Shown here piece by piece: positions 45,908 through 57,155 of a stretch of DNA of 64,000 nucleotides. Position 1 is the stretch's first letter. Each line of letters opens with the position of its first letter. Below the pieces are notes generated by a model. That model was not told the DNA's origin and made no database searches. It saw only the letters and a list, made by a program, of their open reading frames with translations. This DNA comes from Golubevia sp. BC0850 (lineage: Eukaryota > Basidiomycota > Exobasidiomycetes > Golubeviales > Golubeviaceae): positions 558,001-622,000 of the forward strand of contig JAAVVG010000010.1 of NCBI GenBank assembly GCA_012976225.1, in the 5' to 3' direction. Both the position numbers and the translations under genes were made by a program.

Positions 45908-46871
45908 TCATACGAGAAAGAACCCGACAGTTCGGACGCCTCTTCGACTTCTGACGCTTCTATCGCTGCTTGTGAGATGGTTGGCGGCGACAAGAGCTCT
46001 CTCTTGAAGATCTTTAGAAATGTCGTCAAAGGTTGACATAGGAGATTGATAGGAAAAAGAAGAGTAAGGTGTGTAGGAGGAGTAGGTTCCAAACCTTGTC
46101 AAGGAAGGGAAGTTAGGGAGGTTTGGTAAAGAGGAAGAGACAGTGGAGATCAGGTTCGAAGGATTGATATTGGAGATTGAAGTCGAGAATGTCGAGGCTT
46201 GTGGAATTTGAAGTTGTGAGACCTCAGCAGGTGGAGTCTCAGAGTCAACTTGAGCGTCCCATGAATGTGTTTCACTCTTAGAAGAGGGAGATAACGGACC
46301 ACTAGTGAAAGGGTTGGGGAACGACGATGGCCTGACTCCGCTCTAGATGAAACAGGATTGAAGTATAGAGAGAGAAAAGAAGATCAGTAAAATGATTCTT
46401 GACTTTCATTAGGATCCAGCCGTTTGAAATTGAAATCAGTTTTGACTTTGTGTTTTTCTCATGGAGTTAGAAGCAAAAGCTCTTTCCCGCATAGACAATT
46501 AAAACATAAAAAAATTGGATCATCATTTAGAAAGTCAAAAGGCAGGAGTCGAAAGGGAGAAAAATTCGAGAGAGGACTTCTTCACTCATACTCACCATCC
46601 AAGTCTCGACTTTCTCCCTCAGAGTTTTTAGGTCGGTCTTGCCCTCCATTTTTTCTTGAATTTCATCCAAAGAGTCATAATCCAGTTCATCTTCGGTCTC
46701 TTCATTCAACATTCCTATCATCTTTGAGATTCCAGAACCTCTGTTTAGAAAGAGTAGGAGGCCTAAAATTGAGGATGCGGCTACCAGAGCCAAGCTTAGG
46801 ATGAAGTAAAAGACGGACTTGGGAGAGGGAATCGATGGATATGTGAACGTTAAGTTGAACAGGTTCAACAT
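45908..46871 (-). CDS. Small single-pass membrane protein, uncharacterised
   Basis: Two exons: 46871-46596 and 46342-45908, joined in phase 0 over a 253-nt GTGAGT/TCTAG intron; 236 aa. The N-terminus MLNLFNLTFTYPSIPSPKS leads into one membrane segment (VFYFILSLALVAASSILGLLLFL, about residues 20-42), then an acidic linker with a short coiled region (DELDYDSLDEIQEKMEGKTD, LKTLREKVETWM). Exon 2 is Ser/Pro/Tyr-rich (SYTPYSSFSYQSPMSTFDD) with a basic end (SSDRSVRSRRGVRTV). I recognise no family. The exon 2 frame is open and compositionally protein-like for 145 codons, and the join is clean, so I believe the gene. Organelle unknown. Convergent with NAA10 copy 2. Confidence 0.7.
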
Positions 46872-48034
46872 TCCGAGAGAATGAAGTAGACTTGAGGGGC
46901 CTGGGGAGTGGAAACCTATCAAAGGTTGCGTTGGTTGGGAAGGAAGAAGTTTTTTCTTCGCACGGAAGATGAAAAAGCGTCAAATGAGAAAGAAATGGGA
47001 ATTTCGCTGTTTTTGAATTCTCCTCCGTCTCCTTATATACCTATTTCTATTGATAGATCTCTTTACTGGAACTGAAAGAGCTAAGAAAATCTATAGAGGG
47101 TTGCGTTGGGTCTCATTTGCGATTTTGGACCTCACCTTATAATTGACATCAAAAGATCGTGACAAGGCCCCTCTCCTCCGGAGGCAGAAGAGAACATGTT
47201 CAAATTGCAAGGCGATTTCGAACCATGGGAATATGTGGGGGGGAGAAAGGATTCATGGTTGCAGTAGGGAGCAGGGAGTTCTACATAACGACACAGGCAA
47301 GATTCTTCGCAGGTTAAGGTGGAAACGCAAACTAAACTGCTCCTGCTACGGATAAACTTTAGAATCGTCCACAATGATAATATTGCGGCGGGAGGGGCGG
47401 ACGCTGAGGCGTTGAGATCGCTTGCAACTGCGGCAAAAGGTTGCGTACTTGACTTGCGGCGTCCTTCTGAAGACCCAAGGCATTCCAATCCTGCCAATTT
47501 ACAGATTGTGTACTCGAGAGCTGTATCAGGGTAAGAAGGTGTCGCATTAATGATTGACCAAAACAAAGGACGCTTGAGAAAACAACATTTGCTAAGTGAA
47601 AGGAGAGAAGATGAAGACGGGAGGAAAGCTGTGGCGAGAGATGAAGGAGCGTGAAATGTGTAGAGACACGAGACATTGAGATGAAGCACATTTGTAGAGA
47701 GGTAGGTATTGGAACGAACGAATGAAGGGACATCGAGACAGTAAAAGGCGGAAAATAGAAATATGAGAAGAAAAATAGAAAATGCGAAGAATGTTAGAAG
47801 ATTTGAGGGAAAGAAAGAGAAAGAGCGAATTTGATGAGAAACACTGGAGGAAAGGGGCAGAAAGAAGGAGTAGAAAGAAGATAGGAGAAGAGGGAGAGGC
47901 GACAAGGGGCGAGGGAGTGAGCACCAGCTTCTTGATGGCTCAAAGGTTTGAAGAGAAAGCAGAGTTGAAGAGAAATCTAGGCTTGGGGCATTGTTCATAG
48001 AAAGCTGAATTTTTCGTTTTGGGTAGATTTGATG
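46872..48034. other. 1.16-kb gap with a long but doubtful minus-strand ORF
   Basis: Between the small membrane protein (5' end) and the RhoGEF (3' end), both minus strand. TATATAAG on the minus strand at 47032-47039 could be the membrane-protein TATA box, about 160 bases upstream of its ATG. An 867-nt minus frame (47998-47132) reads Ser/Phe/Leu-rich sequence and hydrophobic stretches; its first part overlaps a purine-rich plus-strand block and has no domain or splice extension. The piece at about 47340-47480 is locally richer in G+C. I do not annotate a gene here. Confidence 0.4.
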
Positions 48035-51000
48035 TTAAGCTTTTTCCTCCTCCGAGCGAACGATTCCGTCGATAGTACTAGTTCTTTTGAGCAAATTAGG
48101 TCTAGATCTGATGGTTGCATCTTTTTCGAAAGCTCCTGATAGCGATCCTTCATTTCCTTCGAGTCCATCCACATCCTCGACTGGTTTTCCAGTGACCACC
48201 GCCACAGACTCAACGACAGCGTCCAACTCTGAGGTCCTCCTAGAACTGACTGCAGACGAAGCCATCGAATTGGAGTTCAGAATAGAAGGACTACTTTGAC
48301 TGTTGACTCCAACTCCACTTGAGATCATAGAAAATCGGTTTGACAAGAGCCTTCTACCGAACGACGGTCTTCTCAACTCTTTCTCCTTGGATGACGGAGG
48401 GGAGTAAGAGGCAGAGGGAGATGGCAGTGCTGGCATTGGAGGAAGTTCCGAGCCTGAATTGACGTTGGGGCTGCTTGAACCAGATCTAAGTTTTGGCCAC
48501 CTTCTCTTGGAGATCGTCCCTCCACTACTACTGTTCAGATCGTTGTTGGTAGACTCGACGGCCAAAGTGGAGGAGGAGTTGTTTGGAAGATGAGTAGAAC
48601 TTGAACTTTCTTGGAGAGAGGTGACACTACCACTCCTCGCCCTTCTCAGAGAGGATACGAAACTGGAGCCGAAGGAATTCTTGGTGTTTTGGAATTGAGG
48701 GGTTGAAATTTCGAGGTGGTTGGGAGAAGAGCGTAATGAAGCCAAGGCAGAGGCGTTTGAACTCTTGAAATTCGAGTTCAGAGAATCTCTCGATGAGTTG
48801 GCTCTCAGATTGAGGAAAGGCTTAAAGGCAGAGGGAGAGTTCGATGTCGAAGTCAAAGCCCTCCTGATTGAAGATCCAGAACCCCTAGAGAGACTTCCGC
48901 TTCTCGGCTGCTTCTCACCTTCCACTAACCCCAATCCACCTTCAGCTCCGAACTCAGCAAAAGCGGTCGAAGCGGGACCTGCTGAGGAGATGCTGTTCCT
49001 TCTGCTCTCGCCGGGAAGAGCGATCGTGTTTCCGAGACCCATTGGAGACAGGTTCGGAGGCGTAGAGTTGGCTGAGAGGTCCATTCCATCGTGAGTGGTT
49101 TGACTACTTCTGGTTCTACTCCTTCCTCCCCCGAATCCATAAGTTGAAGACAAGGCATCTCGGACTGCCTGGCTGATGGAGGCACCCGAACGTGTCCTTG
49201 AATGTCCCCTTGAGAATTGCTCCGGAGAAGAGAGACCAACTTGAGACTGAGACATCGATTGAGGTTGGCTGGAGGTGAGGCCAGGAGACATCGAGGCATT
49301 GGAGACGGCAGAGATCGGCAGGAGGGTTCCATCAGGAGCGAACAGGCTTGTAGGAGAGATAGTGCTCAAGTCCAGGGGCGGTGGAAGAGGAGGAGATCCA
49401 GCTGATTGAGGTGAAGTTGGAGGAGGACTTGTGTCCGGAGCGGATTGAGAGGACTTGGGTTGAGACTCGGACTGAGCTGCCCCGTTGGCCAGCATTTCTG
49501 GAGTGATGATCATAGTTGAAGGTCTTGGTTTGTTTGATCTCCTCTTAAAAGTGGAGCGCCAAGTGGTCTCTGGATCCACCGCTCCCTCGGGTAGCTGAGA
49601 GTGTCTGAAAGTAGGAGAAGCTCCGAGTTGTTGTTGCTGATGTTGAAGAATGAGAGCATCAGGAGAAGCCGTCATAGAGTTCATGAGATCCAGAACACTT
49701 GCGAAACTCTTCCTTCTCTGAAGCTTGGCTGCAGCTGTGGACCCAGAAAGATTGCTGGAAGAAGAAGAATGTAAGAACTGGCTATCAATGCCACTACTTC
49801 GTCCCAACTTGTTCAATCCCATCTTGCTACTGACGGCCGCACTGATCGAAGGTACGCTCAAAGAGTGTTGAGTCTGCTTCTGCCATAAGACCAAAGCATC
49901 GTGAGCAGCGCTCGAATCCTTAGTTCTAGCAGCAAGTAGCGATTGAGATGCTAGCATGTACCGATCGTGGGAAGCCCTTTGAGAGGGAGAGGCCAACTTC
50001 AGAGGAATCGAAGAAGAGATGGCTTGAGAGGATTGAGAACTAGAAACAGCAGATTGACCGGCACTTCCAGAAGAAGTAAGAAGGGGAAAGTGAGCCCAAA
50101 CGTTAGAGAGAGGATCTGGAATAGAAGATCTTCTCCTATTGTTTCTTCTTCCGTTGTTTCTTTTGTCTCCTTGTTCATCGTCTTCGTCGATCTCCTCTTC
50201 TACCTCCTCTTCTTCCTCCAGTTCTCCATCGGCGACTAGTTGAAGAGAACTTGGCCAACTAGCACATTCAGATTTCTTTGGAGGAGCCACCTCGGCCTGC
50301 CTGATGCACGATGAGAGGGCTTCGACCCAGATCTGCTTCTCGGCAGCAGTAGAAACACCCATGTCAAAGTGATGTTCGTGAACCGAGATCCTGAAGGAGT
50401 GCGGGAGGAGTGACCTGTTCTTCTCGTTCTTCGAATCCTCTAGAACTGTTAGCCTGGCTGCCCAGAGAGGAAACCAGTGTCTAGCCTCGAAGGCATGAGG
50501 TCTTCTGGTCTGAACTTTGACTAGCATGATCCATCCTTGGTAGAGAAAGACTCCGTGATACTTGAATCTGAGAGGGAGACTCAACGGATTCACCCTCGAG
50601 TGATGATGAAGTACGTCCAGTGATCCAGCTAGAAGACAGGCCCCAAAGGCGTTCAGCTGCGAGGAAGTAAGGGTGCAATTCTGCGAATGGAAAGAGTCGA
50701 CACCTCCTCCGAAGTTTGAGTGAGTTGAAGGACTTGGAAGATGGATCGTAGAAGAGGAGGCTGGGAGACCTGAATTTGGACTGGAAGAGTAGGAAGATGG
50801 ACCAGTTGGAATTGGATTCCTCTCCATTCTCGTTGCGATGAGATGAGCCAAGACTTGCATTTCCCTCTGTCTTCCAGCTTCATCTACATCGTCTGCTACT
50901 TGTCTCATGGCTTTGACAGCTTCCACCAAGGCGGGTCTAGCGGTGTCATCTTGAGAAGTCAACTTCAAGACCGATTGAAGCATTAGAGGTAGAAGGCAAA

Positions 51001-53082
51001 GTCGCTGAATTGGTTTGATGAAGAAATCAGCAAAGACTAGTCTTGCGCCAGTCGAACCAGAGGAAGGTTGACGAGTGAAAGACGAAGACGAAGTGGCTGA
51101 CGTCAGGACTGGAGCGGCTGGTAGAGAAGAGCTTGAGGACTCGTTGCTTCCTTCACCAGAAGTGATTGAAGAATCGATGGGAGTGACTGTCAATCCGCTT
51201 GGCTTGGCAGCTCCGCTGATATCGCTTCCTCTTCTGCTTGTAGATGGAGTGTTGACTCTAGAGCTGGCAGCGCTAGTCGGAGTGCTGGAAGCGTTGCTGG
51301 AAACTTGAGATCCATTGTTCCTCCTCAAGATGTCGGCACACCTCTTCTCGTAGGCTGCCCATTCCGAGGTACGTCTCTCAGCTTCTCTGACGACAGCCAG
51401 AGCCTCGGCGTGTCTAGAAGCGAAATTCTTGTAGACTGAGAACGAGGGAGCCTGGTTAAACGAGATTGAGAAAGGGAGGGAAACGATTAAAAACGTTAGC
51501 TTATTCAACTTTTGCCAGCGTCGTCGCTGCTCCTACTCACCAGAGTGTTGAAGTACTGAGCGATAACATGAACAGCAGCCTCTGCATTCACACTCATAGC
51601 GATTTCCAACTTGATTTCCATCTCAGTCCTCTCTTTCCCATCATTTTCAACATGTAAGACTTTGCTCAAGTCATCTCCAGCGATTCCAGCTTCATCCACA
51701 ATTCCGCTTAAACCAGCTGACATCTTGTTAGTCAGATGAAGCAACTCTTCTGCATTCCTTGTCACTGATCTCAATCTATCATTCCCTAGAGAAAGTCTTT
51801 CTTGAGAAGAGATGGTAGGTGAAGTTGGTAGCGGAGAGGTTGGAGCGGAAGAGGTGGTAGAGTTCTCTACGCTCGTCGCCAAGGAATTCGAGGTGACTGG
51901 AGATCCGGTGACTGACCCAAAGACTGAAGAAGCAGAACTTGAAGTCAGAGGTGGACTCGAACTAAGAGCACTTGCGCTGGGAATTGATATCGAAGAAGTT
52001 GAAGAGGAGATCTCATTGGTCTGATTCGAATTGGACTTGGAGTGAGAAGAAGAGGAGGTTGGATGATTTCCGATAGAGAAGAAAGGCATGCTGCTGAGTT
52101 GAGAAAAGTAAACCTTGACCAGAGCGTTCATGTCTTGAGCATAGGACTTCTCGGTCTCGACCAATTCCAGAAGAGCATATAGTCTCCTCAATTTCCTTTG
52201 GGCTTGAATTGGATCCGCTGAAGCTGAGCTCAGTCGTGTAGAAGATTCCGGCGAGGTTGCAGTTCTATTCGTCTTAGGTTTAGTAGAATCTCGATAGGCT
52301 TGAGCTGGAGTTGATTTGGATCTGGGAGAGTTGAAACCAGCGCCACTGCGAGGAGACAGGGGGCTTGGAGACGTTGATCTAGAAGGGAAGGAGCTGCCTC
52401 CTCCCAGATCGATGACTTGATGGGAATTGACTGGAGTTGAGGTAGATCCTGATCCTTCCCTACTTGATCCAAGGGTGAAGGTGTCCTCAGCTTCTTCTGC
52501 CCTTTCCTCTTCCCCCCTTCCATGATTGAGATTCCTCATCTTTCCTTTCCCTTTCTCGCTCTTTCTCGCTAGAGCACCGACCTCTTCCAGTTCATCATCT
52601 ATGGCTCTCTTGTTCTCTTGAGAAGATGAACCGACACTGCTTGGAACAGTTCCCTCTCCGTTGCTATCTTGGCTTTCACTTCCAAAGCTGTCCACCGCAC
52701 TGGATTGAGTGTGAGTGGTAGAGGCAGATGGCGTCCTAAAGATCTCTGTTCCAGAGGATTGAATAGGTATAATTCCATCTTGACTTGAAGAAAGAGATGA
52801 GGTAGATGAGATTGAAGGATGGAGGGTCTCCTCCTCATCTTGCTCATCCGCTTGCCTTCCTGCCTTTCCCACCTCCCCACTCGCTACCAGGCCTTCCATT
52901 TTCTTCGCATGTTGATTTGAATCAAAGTAAACCTCACCGATCCCATTCGAGAACCCCTCTTCAGATTCCTGAAATGGCGAGGCTGTGAGGTTGTGAGCCG
53001 GTTGAGCTGGCGATTGAGCATTGCATGAAGATGAGTTTGAGGTGTGATGGGGAGAGCTAAAGTAGTCTTGATGTATCTGCAT
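48035..53082 (-). CDS. Large DH-PH (RhoGEF) protein
   Basis: Two exons: 53082-51541 and 51451-48035, joined in phase 0 over an 89-nt intron (AQYFNTL|APSFSVYKNF); 1652 aa. The Dbl-homology domain begins near residue 320 (KLRRLYALLELVETEKSYAQ DMNALVKVYFSQL) and is interrupted by a Ser/Thr-rich insert before resuming at RSVTRNAEELLHLTNKMSAG and YKNFASRHAEALAVVREAER. A second insert precedes the core helix DFFIKPIQRLCLLPLMLQSV (the K-P-I-Q-R-L helix that contacts Rho GTPases) and TRPALVEAVKAMRQVADDV. The PH domain reads YHGVFLYQGWIMLVKVQTRR ... FEARHWFPLWAARLTVLEDS ... SVHEHHFDMGVSTAAEKQIW. The rest is disordered, Ser-rich. It should activate a Rho/Cdc42/Rac GTPase at the membrane in polarity control; which one is unknown. 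The frame is open upstream of 53082 but has no ATG there. Confidence 0.88.
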
Positions 53083-53961
53083 GTTTTGAAAAGATGGCAA
53101 TGAGAAGCTTTTGATGGAGGAAGAGGAAGAGGAAGAGTTGATTGCGTAGAGATTAAGAGTGTTGTTGTAGAAGGTAGAGGTTGGAATGTGAAGATGGCAG
53201 TGGAGGAGAGACAGCAAAAGTGCTCATAAGTCTATGGATTAGAAATCTGAATCCGAATCCCTTAGATAGTCATAGACTGGCTGATGAGATGGTAGGTGAG
53301 GAAAAGATGTAGAGGATCTGAGGATTGAAGAGTTAAGGCGTGATTGAGGTTCCTTTCTTCAGGGTCTTCAGCGAATGCTGCCTAATGACTGAACGCACGA
53401 GTGAGATACTTAGATGTTAGCTGATTCAAAATGGTGTATGGATTTAGAAGAAGAGAAGAGAAGAAGGGGGAGGAAGGGAGTGAAGGGAAGTGAAGAAAGG
53501 AGTTAGTCCATGTGGGTGACTGAATAACTCTCTAGTTCGACAAGGATGAGCTCCACCTCCAGGAAAGAGACAGCCAGCTCAAAGACAAGGAGAATTGAAA
53601 TATCAAAGACGGAGCTAAAAGCGTGATTCAATCTAATTAAGAAGAAGATTGAGCATGACGACCTGTTTGCAGATCCACCCTCTTATCTGCCTGCTCTCCC
53701 TTCTGCATGCCAGTTTCCTCTACCCTTCTACTTCAGACTGATCCACTCGGAAGCCTCTCTTTGGTTTCTCAATTTTTATTCAAAGTCATTATGAGAAAGG
53801 GCAAAGCATCTCGATGGAGTCCCACTCATTCCGTCAAGAGCATTGTCAGCCAAGACTCAAAATGGGATGACCCAGGATCTATTGATTTGACAGTTGTTTC
53901 CATCCCTCCTGTTCCTCCCCCCAGACGATTGACTCACCTTTCCCAAAGCGAATCCAGACGA
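53083..53961. other. Intergenic region upstream of the RhoGEF
   Basis: 879 bp containing the RhoGEF promoter and 5' UTR. A plus-strand frame at 53707-53985 (MRKGKASRWSPTHSVKSIVS) has a protein-like composition but no recognisable family, start context or splice partner, so it is not called as a gene. Confidence 0.4.
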
Positions 53962-54354
53962 TCAGTATTTCTCAGAGTGGAATGAAATCTTGAAAGGATG
54001 AGAAGAGGAGGGAGAGGAGAAGAAGAAATGTTAGGAGAGTGAACTAATCTTGACCGAACGGACCCTATCAATATCAGCAACGGTCCAAGCGCCACGTTCT
54101 TCCTTCCCTACGACGGTGAGATCTCCTTTTCTTTTCAACGCGACCAGGAGAACCAACCTGTGAAATTAGATCCGAAAGATAGGAGGATAAGAAGATGAGA
54201 AAGTCAGACAGTATGCCAGAGCTTCATCAAGAGTAGCTAATGTACATAGATTATAGAGCATTCATTTCTGACCTTGACCCCTACAGGAAGGGGTCCAAGC
54301 TCTGAATTTGAAACTTTTTCCACTCCGACTCCCACGGATGCTTTCTCTAGAATT
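53962..54354 (-). other. Unassigned coding-like exons
   Basis: Three minus-strand segments look translated but cannot be joined in one frame. A (54354-54273, TTGCAG acceptor): ILEKASVGVGVEKVSNSELG PLPVGVK, ending at GTCAGA. B (54157-54064, TTTCACAG acceptor): LVLLVALKRKGDLTVVGKEE RGAWTVADIDR. C (53988-53962, after a CTAAC branch-like site and polypyrimidine run): ISFHSEKY then TGA. B to C joins in phase 0. A to B does not: every GT donor in A is phase 0, while B needs phase 2. A could be read as a further exon of the LRR gene ending at 54591, because a GTGAGG donor overlaps its stop in the right phase. Either that gene is longer than I model, or this is a small broken gene. Confidence 0.35.
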
Positions 54355-54590
54355 CTGCAAGCGTCATACTCGTCTATGGGAATTCAATTTCATTTTTTTG
54401 TTAACAAAGAGAAAAGATTGAGACGATACAAATGGTGTTTAATGAATGAATGAGAGCGATGCGTTGTGTAACTTCAATTTGACAAGTTCTATGACCTTTT
54501 TTCAACCCCTGGATTTTTGATCTTTTAACTTGACCGTCTCTCCTCCCCTAGTATTGACCTTCTCTCACCCTCGTTTTGACCTTCTCTCCC

Positions 54591-56979
54591 TCACCTATTT
54601 CCTTCCCTCTCCCTAACAATCAATTTCATCCCCCCATTAATCCTCTTCAAAAGTCCTCTAGAAACCTTTCTTTCCCTTTCAAATTCCTTCAGAAATATTT
54701 CTTGTTCTTTGGTTCTGATAGCTCCTCTAGTTTCCTTCTGTCCAGTAGATAATTCCTTAACCTCCTTTCCTAATCTTCTACTTTCAGCATTCTCCAATCT
54801 GATTTGATGATCATATTTAACAAAGTCATGATTCTTATCTAAAGTTGGCTTGGAAAAAGAAATCAAGGTGGTGAAATTCTTCGGTAAAAGGTGAGAATTA
54901 GGAGATTCAAGTCCAAATTGATGAAGTAAAAGTTGAACGATTCTGGATTCTAGATTGTAAAAGTCTTGAGGGTTTGAAGAAGATTTGGTTTTGGAAGGTG
55001 AAGCTTTAGCTGGTGGAGTTAGATTTGATGTCGATGTTGATGCTATTGGAATTGGAGTCGTCGAATCATCACCATTAACTTCACCTTCAATTTTAGCTTT
55101 ACTCTTCTTTTTCTTTTTCTTCTTTCCTCCTGCAGTTTTATTTTCAGGAGGTTTAGAATCTTCCTCTTCTTCTCCCTCTTCTGCATGTCCATTAATGTGA
55201 GCTTGTGGAGTTGGGTTTGGAGTTGGAATTAAACCTGGAGTCGAAGTTGAAGTCTGACTTTGAGTAGCTTTTACTTTCCCTTTCCCTTTACTTTGAACCA
55301 CAGACTTAAGTTCAGCTTTAAGATAAGGAATTTCCGATGAATTTCCACCCAATTCGATATTCGCCAAAAGTTCCAAAGTCTTTAATTTCGGAGGAAAGTA
55401 GAACAAAAGTTGATTTGGATATTTATTGGGAGGTTCCAAGGAATTCAAACCTGCCGAATCAATTGAAAGAGTTTCCAAATTCACAAAAGCAACAAAAGGT
55501 GATTTGTATTTGGCTTTAAGTTGATTTGGAAAGACGATTCCTTCAAGAGATAAAGATTTTAAAGTAGATAAAGAATTGATGAGACCTTTTCTTAAAGTTT
55601 CGATAATCACTCCAGTTTGAGTTGGTTTTGGAGTTGTCGAATTAGTATCAGCATCAACTTTAACAGGTTCGTAAGAAATTGCAATCTTGAGTCCAATCAA
55701 ACTTCCAGTTAAAGAGAAGAAGTTTTTGAAACTAGCTGCTTTTTCTTCTTCACTTCTCCAAACAGTTTCTTTCGGAGCTGGAGGAGGGATCTCTCCTTTC
55801 TTCTCTCCCGTTGCTGTTGGACCTACAATTTCAGAAGTTAGAGGTGGAGGTGGTGGAGGAATAGTTGAAATCACCAGACAATCTAGTTCTAAAACCTTGA
55901 CTTTGCTAGCTTTTGTAAAATGTTGTTGAGCAAGATCTAAGAATTCAGCATCTCGTTTCTCCATTCTAGCGTTGATTTTAGCTTCTTTCAAATTAGGTAA
56001 AAACAGTAAAAGCCAAGCAGCATTGGACATTGTGAGATTGTCTCTACTGCAAGTCGATGAACTAGGAGCTCTAATAATCAATTGACTTAGATTATTCAAC
56101 CCTCCTAAAGGTGGTGAAATTGGAATTGAGACTTTTTCAATGAGATTTCCTTTGATCCCCATTCCCATAACATTAGCATCTAACTTTGGAGGTTTAATGA
56201 TTTCATCTATCCTGATCGATCTCTTATGAAATGGAAATCCTTCATCTCCTCCAATATCCAATTTCTTTAAATTGATTAAACCATCTATCAATAACCCTCT
56301 TGCAACAGTTTGATATTCTTGAGTTAATCTTTGTCCAATTTCTCTTTTATGTTTGGTTATCAGATTCTTTCTTTCTAGTCCTTCGTTAGATGGCAATTCT
56401 GAGAAGCCAAGTGTAGATAACAATCGACCAAATTCTACTGCGTCTTTCTCTGAAGAGATTCTTAAATCTAATAAATCTCTGGGTGAAAGTTTGGTGGATT
56501 TTGAAGATTGAATTGGGCTTGAATTAGGTGGGAAAGAGGTTGGTTTTGAATCTCGTCGGAACGTCATTTCTTCTATCTCTTGAAAGGCAGTTGGATCTCT
56601 TTTTAAAAGTTGGAGGAATGAATAAAGATCGTTGTTGTCTATGGAAATGAACTTTAAAAGATAAGGTCGATACGTTTCGTAGGCTTTCCGACTGAGAAGA
56701 GCCAGTGATCGGAGAGTTGAGATTCGGTCTCTGGTTGGGTCGATGAGAATGATGAGATAGATAGACAATGTCAGAGACAGAGGAGAAGCGAACAAGATGA
56801 GAGAAGATAGAAAGAAGAGCGATTTGAATGAAGAATGTTCATCGTGTGACTGTCACTGTTACTTACTTCCAATCTTCATGGCCAACATTTTCTGTCGATG
56901 TCTGATTGAGGATAGCATTTGCGATGAACCCAGCAGCCTCACTACCGATGTTATCCAAATTCACCCTTTCCACAACCAT
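54591..56979 (-). CDS. LRR-rich F-box-like protein, intact member of the local family
   Basis: Two exons: 56979-56867 and 56730-54591, joined in phase 2 (GHEDWK|DRISTLRSLALLSRKA); 750 aa. Exon 1 (MVVERVNLDNIGSEAAGFIA) plus RSLALLSRKAYETYRPYLLK FISI resembles the helices of a degenerate F-box with the usual L-x-x-C/S-x-x-W/A-type turn. Leucine-rich strands follow (INLKKLDIGGDEGFPFHKRS, NLSQLIIRAP, LLLFLPNLKEAKINARMEKR, VKVLELDCLV, FVNLETLSIDSAGLNSLEP, PKLKTLELLANIELGG). A Lys-rich linker (KKKKKKSKAKIEGE) and a charged coiled-coil C-terminus (LKEFERERKVSRGLLKRING) close it. F-box proteins present substrates to SCF ubiquitin ligases; here that role is inferred from layout only. A GTGAGG donor overlaps the stop, so extra 3' exons at 54354-53962 are possible. 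Divergent from PRE9. Confidence 0.7.
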
Positions 56980-57155
56980 CAGAAATGTGAATGAGGGTGG
57001 AAGAAAGGGAGGGGAAGAGAAGGAAGCGCCAACGAAAAAGCCTTTCCTATGGACTGCAATATCTCAAAACCGAATCAGCGATCACCCACACCCACCACGC
57101 AACCCAGCTTATCATCCTCATCCTCATTCTCATTCTCTTTATTCAATTCACAGAA
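56980..57155. promoter_or_regulatory. Short divergent promoter, LRR protein / PRE9
   Basis: 176 bp between opposed start codons. The sequence just before PRE9 is C/T/A-rich (CTCATTCTCATTCTC...), a typical fungal leader. No Rpn4/PACE-like element was noticed by eye. Confidence 0.5.

Noticed and set aside
47132-47998. 288-codon minus-strand ORF as a membrane protein gene.
   Set aside because: Composition is dominated by Ser/Phe/Leu from a purine-rich opposite strand, no domain or splice sites support it, and it abuts the RhoGEF 3' end. Kept only as a finding.
53707-53985. Plus-strand 92-codon ORF as a small gene.
   Set aside because: No family, no splice partner, and it overlaps the minus-strand exon C at 53962-53988, which has better signals.
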